A stretch of DNA of 64,000 bases from NCBI GenBank assembly GCA_036426205.1, contig CM071569.1, forward strand, positions 4,397,876 to 4,461,875. Direction: 5' to 3'. Numbering within the stretch: position 1 is the first letter of the stretch; the number at the start of each line of letters is the position of its first letter. This DNA is from Ascaphus truei (lineage: Eukaryota; Chordata; Amphibia; Anura; Ascaphidae). The translations under genes and the position numbers were made by a program. Below are positions 33,767-42,213 of the stretch, piece by piece. The notes below the pieces were generated by a model. It saw only the letters and a list, made by a program, of their open reading frames with translations, was not told the origin of the DNA and ran no database searches.

Positions 33767-35356
33767 CATCCAATCTATCCAAATTGTGGATTTCTTTCTA
33801 CAACAACATGTGACAAACTTCCCTCCTATCTGAGAGACTCAAACATCAGTGTTGAATCTAATGGAAGAGTGGTGTGGAAAGAATCCTATAGGTGGTTAAC
33901 CTGTGATGTGCAGGCCCTATATACAAACATCCCGCATACAGAGGGTATAGATGCAGTCAAATCCTATTTGGTGAATGACGCCACCCTACATCCTCTGAAT
34001 AGCCAGTTTGTGATACAATCCATTGAATACATCCTGAAGCATAATTATTTTATGTTTCTCGATGATTTTTTCCTGCAGGTTTGCGGAACTGCGATGGGCA
34101 CAAGATTTGCCCCCAGTTTCGCAAACCTGTATATGGGAAAATGGGAGGAGGACTACATTTATAATGATAATATAAATCCTTTCAAAACGAATATCATTGT
34201 GTGGCGCAGATTTATAGATGATATTCTGTGCATATGGGATGGTGATCAGTGTTCAGTTAACTTATTTTTACAATATATAAACAACAACGACAGGAACCTG
34301 ACCTTTACCCATGTACAGAATATAAGCGAAATACACTTCTTAGATCTTAATCTCAAGGCAACACCTGATGGAACTGTGGTAACAAAAACCCATTTTAAGG
34401 AGGTGGATTCCAATAACCTCCTTATGGCCACAAGTAACCACAAAAAAACGTGGATATCTAATATCCCCAGTGGCCAGTATTATAGATTAAAGAAAAACTG
34501 CAGCACAGTAGAAGATTTTGAGGATCAGGCCAAAGATTTAACATCCAAATTCTTGGAGAGGGGATACCATCTGGAAAAACTAAAAGGGGATCTGGAGAAA
34601 ATAAGAAAAATAGATAGGAAAACTATGTTAATAAGAAAAGATAATAAAAAAATTAAAAAATCCTTAGATGAGGGCAAGTGCAATGTATCTTTTATTACAA
34701 ATTTTAACTCAATGACAGACAGGATTGAGAAAACTATACAAAAACATTGGCCAATCCTTGCAAATGATCCACTTTTGGGCACCCACCTTTCGAAATTCCC
34801 TAAATTTATTTACAGAAAGGCTAAGAATTTAAAGAATATGTTATCCTCTAGTGATATTAAATTAAAAGAACAACCTAACGGGGAAAGACAATGGTTGAAC
34901 ATTAAACCAACTGGGAATTTCAAATGTGGGAGATGCTCTGTTTGCAAACATATGCATCCTGACAAAAAAACTTTTAAATGCCCAAACGGTGACAATATTA
35001 ATATTAATGATTTTATTCTTTGTAATACTGACCATGTAGTGTACTTAATAGAATGCCCCTGTGGCCTTTTCTATGTGGGACGCACCAAACGTGCTCTAAA
35101 AGTACGTATTTTAGAACATTTGCGAAACATTAAACTGGGGTTCATGAAACACAGTCTCTCCAAACACTATGCAACATGCCACAACAGTGATCCCTCATCC
35201 CTCCTTTTTAAAGGGAATAAATATATTCCAAAGAATAGAAGAGGGGGGGACAGGGTAAAGGAATTATCCAGGCAAGAAACCTTCTGGATACATAAATTAA
35301 ACACCTTGTATCCAGGAGGTTTAAATGAGGACATAGACATTTGGTCTCTGTACTAA
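33767..35356 (+). CDS. PLE reverse transcriptase core and GIY-YIG endonuclease, plus copy
   Basis: The frame is open from after a TAA at 33764 to the TAA at 35354-35356, with homologous content from about 33812 (DKLPSYLRDSN). There is no native ATG. Counting from 33869 (a GTG): motif A TCDVQALYTNIP with Asp13, motif B GTAMGTRFAPSFANLYMG at 73-90, motif C FIDD at 115-118, a Cys/His cluster at 353-371, GIY-YIG core from VYL at 391 with YVG at 402-404, Arg413 and Glu416-His417, and a conserved ETFWIHKL at 470-477. All RT and nuclease landmarks are intact. Full PLE proteins are usually some 300 residues longer at the N-terminus; that part lies broken upstream. Confidence 0.92.
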   Translation, partial: HPIYPNCGFLSTTTCDKLPSYLRDSNISVESNGRVVWKESYRWLTCDVQALYTNIPHTEGIDAVKSYLVNDATLHPLNSQFVIQSIEYILKHNYFMFLDDFFLQVCGTAMGTRFAPSFANLYMGKWEEDYIYNDNINPFKTNIIVWRRFIDDILCIWDGDQCSVNLFLQYINNNDRNLTFTHVQNISEIHFLDLNLKATPDGTVVTKTHFKEVDSNNLLMATSNHKKTWISNIPSGQYYRLKKNCSTVEDFEDQAKDLTSKFLERGYHLEKLKGDLEKIRKIDRKTMLIRKDNKKIKKSLDEGKCNVSFITNFNSMTDRIEKTIQKHWPILANDPLLGTHLSKFPKFIYRKAKNLKNMLSSSDIKLKEQPNGERQWLNIKPTGNFKCGRCSVCKHMHPDKKTFKCPNGDNININDFILCNTDHVVYLIECPCGLFYVGRTKRALKVRILEHLRNIKLGFMKHSLSKHYATCHNSDPSSLLFKGNKYIPKNRRGGDRVKELSRQETFWIHKLNTLYPGGLNEDIDIWSLY

Positions 35357-35828
35357 TTAATAGGTAACTCTTTTTTTTTTTTTTAAGTCTTCCACACAAA
35401 AATTCCTACCATATTATGTCCTTTTACTTAAATATGTTTTTAGACTTTGTAATCATTTTAACTATTTAATTTTACTTTTCTGCTGCTCAATGTGTTCAGA
35501 ACTCTTCCAATACTTTCATGCTTTCTTTTATATCCTATATTCTATCACCCACTATTCAGGTCCATAGGGCAATGATATTATTGATTCTGTGTGTATTTAT
35601 CATGTTTTTAACACCCTTTTCTTTATTTTAGCCCATCTACTGCGTCTTGGTTAACAGTGTTTTTGTTAATAAAGTTTGTTCATAGTTTTTTTGCATCTGT
35701 TAATCATAGCTAGTGACGTATGGTTTCGGGACTTTAAACCCGCCCCTGTTGGCTTCCTATTGGACAATTACAACTAAGGACTTAGCCAATGAGATACGAT
35801 CGCGGGATTTATAAGTTTTACCAGAATC

Positions 35829-35895
35829 CACTCTTTATCAGTCCCTGATGAAGAAACGTTCCGTTTCGAAACGCGTAGGACAAGGTTTATTAGTG
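35829..35895 (+). ncRNA. Hammerhead ribozyme motif of the plus PLE copy
   Basis: Layout: outer CACT (35829-35832), stem I GTCC (35841-35844), core CTGATGA (35845-35851), stem II GAAACG-TTC-CGTTTC (35853-35867), core GAAA (35868-35871), ACGCGT as minimal stem III (35871-35876), cleavage expected after A35877 (GTA), stem I partner GGAC (35878-35881), and outer AGTG (35892-35895). The stem I internal loop and hairpin II match type I hammerheads. ACGCGT is self-complementary, so activity as a dimer is plausible, as proposed for PLE ribozymes. One unpaired A (35852) between core and stem II is atypical. Confidence 0.72.
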
Positions 35896-36265
35896 TTCTA
35901 GCTCTATATCAGCACCCTACTGCGCGACTTTGGTTGCCTGTGAGCGGCGCCGAAAACCCCCGTGGTGACGTCACGATCTTGAAGCGCTTCACGCGGAGGA
36001 GAGTGCTGACGCCCAGCTGATGCTAAAGACTGCCCTGCTGAAACATTGCAGGAACCAGCAGCTCCAAGCCTGCCTGTGCTTAGGGGAGCAAGGAACAGCA
36101 GAGGTGTGCAACCGACTTCAATAGGACCCTGTGATATCGAGGACAGCAGCATCACTCCTGCAAGGACACCCATTCTGGTCTCCGGAGGTGTTGGGTAAAA
36201 TATCCCGAAACTGCTCGTTATTATCATACTTGATGTACGCACATTACTCACCCATTTATTATATA

Positions 36266-36462
36266 TGTCAATAATATCTTGTAATGCACTATGAGCGTTG
36301 TGCGCTGTGTCTTTTTTGTATCCATTTGTTAGCTCCAGGGGGTATCTGAGCCCCCCCACTCCATCACAGCTGCAGACGCTCAATCCTAGGTTAAGTTATT
36401 TAATTATTCCCTTATTTTTCACCTATCACGTCACTATTTGGTTTTGCGCACTATCACTCTCT
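36266..36462 (+). other. 3' tail of the plus PLE copy, absent from the left arm
   Basis: Starts where the inverted arms stop matching and ends at the right target duplication. Not coding (the 35904-36383 minus frame crosses it by chance). Probably the true 3' terminus of the element used for target priming. Confidence 0.6.
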
Positions 36463-36476
36463 TTTGTTTTTAACCT

Positions 36477-36748
36477 GCCTGCTATCCGGTTCTAACTACC
36501 TCAACTACAATACGCTGGTAGTTTCAGCAGAGGGAGAACACGCAGGCCATGCTAAGAAATAAGATTTGTGCCTGAGCGATCATGGGGCTGGCGTGAAATA
36601 CAAATAAAAGCAGGATAAAAGTGCCGGGAGGATTTCAAGGCCGCTAAAAGGTAGCGAGATGGTTTTAGGCCCTCCTGAAAAGAAGTGGGACGGCGTCCTG
36701 CCTCGTCCCGCCCACTGCAAGCACTGGGTATAGCAACAGTATTCTGAC
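36477..36748. other. Host flank to the right of the PLE
   Basis: Short unassigned spacer. Together with 28726-30334 it should form the empty site in genomes lacking the insertion. Confidence 0.5.
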
Positions 36749-37019
36749 TTAGGCCGCAATTATAGTGGCCGCATGCGCATGTGCGACATCGCGCGCCGTG
36801 AGTACAAATGTGTGTTCCTCAATGAGGCGCCTGTAGTGCGTGTGAGCGTTGCAGAGCGACTGCGCGGGCGATTTTTGAATACAAATTATTTTTATTTTTT
36901 TTCGCGCGACGGCCGCGTCACATGGGCGGTTCAGCCAATGAGGGCGAACCAGCCTGGTGATGCATCTGCCCCGCCTCCCGCCTCAGTGCATGTTTCGCTC
37001 CGCTGAAATCGCGGCCTAA
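36749..37019. mobile_element. Family C GC-rich MITE
   Basis: TTA precedes GGCCGCAATTATAGTGGCC at 36752, and the right end GAAATCGCGGCC (to 37016) is followed by TAA. The ends are imperfect inverted repeats. It shares GACGGCCGCGTCACATGGGC and GGTTCAGCCAATGAGGGC with the 8683-9032 element. The Harbinger-like target is inferred from TTA/TAA. Confidence 0.75.
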
Positions 37020-37410
37020 CACACAAGATGCCTGGGAAGCAAGAAATGATACATTTTGACTTGTAAAAATCCTGTGAGGAACGTTCTGATTGCTTAAGTC
37101 ATAAGGAATATGTATCAAAGACTTGTGGCTGCAAAACCGGAGCAGTGGTGAAAACATAGCGCTGTATTTAGCAAAGAAACTATTTAGTTGAAGGCAATGG
37201 AGTTGCAGCCCAGCGATTTTGATACAGAACCTGCAGAGTCAGCTAAAAAAATACCTGACAATCGGAATGTGTTTTATATACAGACCCTAGATTGACTACA
37301 CTATTATGTAGTGGATGCATGGAACATTCTATTGAGCAGATGGACAAGCAGACAAGCCCAGCGTATCTATGACAACTGTGTGAGTCAATCACTAATGTGT
37401 ATGATGCATG
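37020..37410. other. Unassigned DNA
   Basis: Nothing recognised between the family C MITE and the GC-rich block. Confidence 0.4.
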
Positions 37411-38597
37411 TGTAGCGCACTTTCCCCCACCCCCTGGGAGATGTGTGGCTACGGTGTATGTGTGTGGTGCAATACCTGTGGTGCTCAGGAGATCTGAGCC
37501 TTCAATGCTGGGACCCTGGGGTGCACCTGAGTGATGCTCGGTAGCGCCTCCACCTGTGTGGGATTCTACTGTGTGGATTATCCCTGTTTCAGGACACATA
37601 AAGAATTACACATTGGTATAGGATAACAATTTTCTGCAGGTAACCAAAGATAACTCACACCCATATATATATACAGTCCCACCAACCACCAGGCCACGCA
37701 TGGCCGTAACCACCAGCCTCTGCCCCCCACCTGGAACACAGTCCCCAAGCTACTGAAGGGCCCTTGGGCACCCAACCCCCTGGCGTCCACAAGGTAATAA
37801 CTCACCCTATGTGTGGTACAGTGCTCCCCACTAAAGTGTTGTTGGTGCGCGTGCAGAGTTGGGTACCTGCCGGGCGGTCCAACACCCGGGCGCGCTGTGG
37901 AAGATAGGAGCCGCTGATCCAGCGATGTCAGCGATGAGTCCTCCTCCGCGGTGGGTGGTATCCAGTTGGAAGGTCCCACACTGATGATCGTCTCTGATGG
38001 CAGCAGGTATCTGGTCCCAGACTACCTGTGGACAGGATGCAGCTGTGTCCTGTCTGTGTCCCTATGCTCTGGATCTACAGGGGCAGTGTCCCTATCTATG
38101 GGCCTGTCCCTGCAGCAATCACAAGCTACACAGGGGAGTCAGGGCCTAGCTGGGACCTGATAGGGGGTATCTGGCCTAGTACACGTGCCACTGACACCTG
38201 CACACACAACCTACCCCTTCCTTGTCCCAGCTCCGACTGGCGTTCTTCCTTGCGCGCGCAATGTATCAATCCGGCTAGCAGGGGAATCCTCTAACCCTTT
38301 TGGCTGCCTTGGGTCATCTGGTACTCTTCCTAAGGCTCATGGGACATGTTGTCCCTGCTCAGAGCCTCCCTCTACACCACCACCATTCACACGCATGTCC
38401 TGCGCATGTGCGGTATCTCGCACATGCGCAATTACATGCAAAATGTCGGCGCCCTTTACCGTGAGACGCCGGAGCCTCCAGCGAGCACATCGCTAGCTCC
38501 TACCTCCCGGCAACGCTGCCCGCACACATTTGTGCCTCACACCGTCCAGATGCTTGCAGAGGTAAGGGGACACAGGAGGGAACCCTGCTATACATGT
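37411..38597. other. GC-rich block of about 1.2 kb, possible repeat or LTR
   Basis: The edges TGTAGCGC (37411) and GCTATACA (to 38597) are weakly inverted and of TG...CA form, and the composition differs sharply from both flanks. No direct duplication is visible outside and no retroviral or LTR coding sequence is inside. The overlapping frames (37243-38606) have no recognisable domains. It could be a solo LTR or part of a larger repeat. Confidence 0.3.
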
Positions 38598-38772
38598 GTT
38601 GTCTGAAATAATAGGGCTTTAAAGTGTAAAGGGTCAGTGTCACTGTTATGTAATGAGATATTTCCTCTGCCACTAACCAAAATGTAGCGAAAAGAATAGC
38701 TAGCACTCCAAAATAGTGTAGTGGTCATGGTGAGCATGTATTCATCCACCTTTTTGGTCCAACCCAACAGAG

Positions 38773-38870
38773 CAGGGGTGGCCAACTCCAGTCAAGGGCC
38801 ACAAACAGGTTTTAAGGATATCCATGCTTCAGCACAGGTGGCTCAATCAGTGGCTCAGTCATTGACCACT
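38773..38870 (+). mobile_element. Family A hAT-like MITE, left half copy
   Basis: Begins CAGGGGTGGCCAACTCCAG, continues TTTTAAGGATATCCATGC and CAGTGGCTCAGTCATTGACC, then breaks off at the symmetry centre. Confidence 0.8.
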
Positions 38871-39732
38871 TGACCACTATTTTGGAGCTCTACTCTTTCT
38901 ACTTCATTTCTAGGAGTTTTCACAGTGGAGTTTCCAGTACCGCAAGTATCTTTCATTTTTGAGTGCGCGTATACCTTTGCATGTTTTGGACTAAGCAAAA
39001 TGTGTCTGTTCGGCAGAGCAGACCAAACGGCTGTTTTTCATTTTTATTCACAGAAATGAAACAAATACCGACCAAAATACAATTACAGCTCAATTAATGC
39101 TCAATATGTCGCTGCATTGTTTCCTAAGCACAATCCTTTGTTTTCAGAAAGAGGCTTCATCAATTTCTCTGACAATCCACGGTGGTATTTTTATTCCATC
39201 CCTAGAATCCGGTTTTTCTAGGCTTTGTATCTCAGAAAGGGCTTTGAAAGTTCGAAAGGGAAATAAATCTATTTTGGAGAGAAGGTTGCTGCATTAAGAG
39301 TGTGAAATTATTGATGTATGAAAAACAGATACCTTTATCCTGTCCCTCTGGCTTAAAAAATATCAATACGTGTAACAGGCTTAAAATAAAAATGGAGCAT
39401 TGATAAGATGATTGTATACAGGAGGAGAACAGTGATGAGCTCTGAATACACACTGTTCTCGCTGTGCACAATGCTCGTTCGTGACATTCTTTGTTCCGCT
39501 GTGACAATAATCCTGTCTGTCACACTCTACCCTGATGAGCAGTCTGGATTATTCTGCTGCAGGGACTTCTTCAAAGATCTATACACTGCTCTGCCAGGCC
39601 AAGGAAACTGTGAGGCTGATAATGCCCTGTGTAATGGCAATATGCCTTTAGGAAAACTAATGAAGTCAGTACAGTGACCTGGTAGATATCACTATATATC
39701 CCTATTATGAAAGCCTCAGAGTTTTTATTTTT
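38871..39732. other. Unassigned DNA
   Basis: The plus-strand frame at 39408-39677 (89 codons) has no domain I recognise. No exon supported. Confidence 0.4.
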
Positions 39733-40190
39733 TATATAAAAATGTTTGACCAGGAAGTGATGCAGTGAGAGTTACCTCTCGTTTTCAAGTATGTCCTGGG
39801 CACAGAGTTACAACAATACATGGTTACATTAAAAGGACAGAGGCTATACCTTATATGTACAGACATTTCAAGCACAGTTAGAGATAATATAACATGTTAT
39901 GGGCATACAGTATGTAACAGTTACAGACTAGTTTAAAATCTGAGATGGCTGAAGTGTTGGAATTACTTAAACTGGTGGCAGTTTTGAGAGTCTCTGGTGG
40001 ATTGTTGAAATCCCGAGGTGCACGGTAAGAGGAGGAGCGGCCGGATTCTTTGTAGAACCTTGGGTCTTTTGAAGTCAGATCTAAGGTGCTAACTGCTGCA
40101 TGTGGTAGGGGTGAGGAGCTTGTTCAGATAGGAGGGTAGCTTGCCCACAAAGTATTTGAAGGCGAGACAGGAAAAATGGATTGTAGTTGG
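39733..40190 (-). mobile_element. LINE 3' end (same family as 9740-10495), minus strand
   Basis: The reverse complement contains GAGGTAACTCTCACTGCATC, GTGCCCAGGACATACTTGAA and, further in, degraded RT tail text (PRYFKRPKVLQRIRPLLL-like). The 3' tail lies at 39733-39750. The coding part has frameshifts, so it is older than the 9740 copy. Confidence 0.75.
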
Positions 40191-40252
40191 GGCTTTAGGG
40201 GTGCGGTAGATGCCAGCAATAACAATGGACTTATATTTTTATACACACATGT

Positions 40253-40461
40253 ATATAGACCAGGCCTGCACAACTCCAGTCCTTGAGGGCCGCAAACAGG
40301 CCAGGTTTTCAGGATATCCCAACTTCACCACAGCTGGCTTAATTAGTGGATCAGCATGACTGAGCCATTAATTGAGCCAGCTGTGCTGAAGTAGGGATAT
40401 CCTGAAAACTTGGCCTGTTTGTGGCCCTCGAGGACTGGAGTTGTGCAGGCCTGATATACAG
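40253..40461. mobile_element. Family A hAT-like MITE, near-perfect palindrome
   Basis: The body at 40261-40453 begins CAGGCCTGCACAACTCCAG and ends with its exact reverse complement. Inner arms (GGCCAGGTTTTCAGGATATC and mirror) also match well. Flanks ATATAGAC (40253-40260) and ATATACAG (40454-40461) agree at six of eight positions. This is the cleanest copy for defining the family. Confidence 0.85.
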
Positions 40462-40606
40462 TAGACACCCAGTTAGGTACGATTTAACTAACCTAGCTTT
40501 ATTTCCCTTTCCTCTCCTCTCTTTCTCAGCTGAGTTAAGGCTCTATTATCTGCATTGGACATACTTAACGTCACATTATTGTAAGATAACACAATGTTAT
40601 ACTACT

Positions 40607-40697
40607 TCGGCTGATTGAGCCACCTGCGCTGAAGCAGGGATATCCTGCAAACCTGACCTGGTGGTGGCCCTTGAGGATTGGTGTTGGCCACCCTTGT
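40607..40697 (-). mobile_element. Family A hAT-like MITE, right half copy
   Basis: Contains GCTGATTGAGCCACCTGCGC, GAAGCAGGGATATCCTG and ends GTTGGCCACCCTTG. The left arm is absent. Confidence 0.75.
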
Positions 40698-40959
40698 AGT
40701 GCAGTAACATGGCGTTCAGCCTATATAATGAGATGCAGAGGCGTTAACCTCCGGGAACGTAATGTCCTTCCTGTTTTAGGTGACGTCCCGTTCTGACCCG
40801 TTCTGACCCTGATTTATTGGATCTGGGCCGAAGTAGATTGGTCATTTTCTGAGGTCAAAAAAAGTGCAACAATGCACATTTTCAGCATACACTGTAACAG
40901 GCATCTTATTGGCTGTTACATTGGCTCCTAATTTTAACCCTTTTCCTGCCTGAGTGGCC

Positions 40960-41490
40960 AGTAACACCATTCACAGCATTTTTTTAAAATTGTTCTGCAG
41001 TATTAGATAAGACCTAATACATTTTTTTTTTAAATTCAACTTTTTATGCCCTTTTAAATGAGGTTTAATATACTGAGCATCCTTTGATCTCTATAGCAAG
41101 TTTTAGTCCACCTCTCCAGCAGTGCAAGATCTTTGTAACACTATCCTGTTTGTGATACATTGTTGCCAATATCCCCAGCAGTTTGAGCTGCAAACGGTAA
41201 CAATAGATAATATTACCTTAGTATTATAAGGATACATTGTAGCTGCTGAGTTACACTGACTGAAGGTTTGAAACTGAAAGGCTGCCATGTAGTGAAGCCG
41301 GGGAAACAGGATTTTGCTGATCGATCAAGGGAGAACCAATCGATCTGCAGTTTAGGTAATTAGTTTTTAATAAAAGTAACCAAAGTCTACTATATATACA
41401 GTATATATATATATATATATATATAATCTATATAATATATATATATATATATCTATATAATATAAGCTGCTTTGGATTGCCACTTTAAGT
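40960..41490 (+). mobile_element. Family B-like MITE, degenerate
   Basis: TTGTTCTGCAGTATTAGATA near 40990, GATCGATCAAGGGAG near 41318 with CCAATCGATCTGCAG following, and TTTGGATTGCCACTTTAA near 41470 follow the family B order. The left edge is not clear. A (TA)n tract occupies 41390-41465. Confidence 0.55.
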
Positions 41491-42004
41491 GCACAGCTAG
41501 AATGGAGGTGAAATGTATGCTGAATGCAGTTAGTACTGTAAAAGAAACAAAGAAAAGAGAGAGAGAGAGAGAGAGATAGCCGAAAGATCAGGATTAACCG
41601 TCCACCAGAGCCAGACCTTTCCACTGGAATCGTAAACGAAATGCTGCGGGTATTTCATCTGTAATAATGCCACTTTTTTCAGATAAATCATATTTTACGG
41701 TCCTAAACTCAGCTTCTCTACATAGCACAGACTTAGTGCTGTAATGATTAATACATTGTGCTGGTGCATGAAACTCAGGGCCTTTGATTAATAGCGGTGA
41801 CATCATGATTTTTAAACATTCTATTAATGCGGAGCTTTGACAAACGATGTGCTACACTGAAATTTCACTGGCATTTACATTGTCGGATTGAAAACTTTAA
41901 ATAGAGCTTTTCCGCAAAGAAAAATGGTTAGTGTTGGCAAGGCACGAGATGTCTTTTTTTTTTTTTTTCCCCTAGCTGCGGCCTGCCTCTTGTTTGCGCT
42001 ATGT
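41491..42004. other. Unassigned DNA with (GA)n microsatellite
   Basis: A pure (GA)n run lies at 41556-41575. Nothing else recognised. Confidence 0.5.
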
Positions 42005-42213
42005 CAGGGGTGGGCAACACCAGTCCTAAATGGCCCCCAACAGGTCGGGTTTTCAGGATAGCCCTGCTTCGGCCCAGGTGGCTCAATCAGTGGCTCAGTC
42101 AAGGACTGAGCCACTGATTGAGCCACCTGTGCTGAAGCAGGGACTGATTGAGCCACCTGTGCTGAGGCAGAGATATCCTGAAAACTTTTGAGGACTGGAT
42201 TTGGCCACCCCTG
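42005..42213. mobile_element. Family A hAT-like MITE, full copy
   Basis: Begins CAGGGGTGGGCAACACCAG and ends GATTTGGCCACCCCTG, with the central palindrome CAGTGGCTCAGTC-AAG-GACTGAGCCACTG. The right arm contains an extra copy of GCAGGGACTGATTGAGCC. No clear 8-bp duplication is left. Confidence 0.85.

Larger units (their letters stand above)
32565..36462 (+). mobile_element. Plus-strand PLE copy, longest copy of the pair
   Basis: The order is: broken 5' coding region (32565-33766), open RT-endonuclease frame (33767-35356), a 3' UTR with hammerhead (35829-35895), then a 197-base tail (36266-36462) unique to this copy. The tail ends CACTATCACTCTC against the right target duplication. No start codon for the full protein is visible at the left edge, where the frame is already inside an Arg/Gly/Tyr-rich segment, so this copy is itself 5'-truncated by an unknown amount. 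Confidence 0.85.
30335..36476. mobile_element. Composite Penelope-like element: head-to-head inverted pair with 14-bp target duplication
   Basis: TTTGTTTTTAACCT occurs at 30335-30348 and again at 36463-36476, and everything between is PLE-derived. A minus-strand copy (30348-32564), truncated at its 5' side, abuts a plus-strand copy (32565-36462). The inverted arms, 30348-32564 and 34044-36265, differ in length only by a poly(A/T) run (9 versus 14). I found three substitutions (31761/34847, 31391/35217, 30997/35616); I did not align every base. Adjacent partial copies in direct or inverted orientation, forming pseudo-LTRs, are known for Penelope-like elements. The 14-bp duplication around the whole unit indicates a single insertion. 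Confidence 0.88.

Noticed and set aside
37411..38597. Possible endogenous retrovirus LTR
   Set aside because: Only weak TG...CA edges; no primer-binding site, no second LTR, no gag/pol/env text and no flanking duplication. Left as an unassigned GC-rich block.
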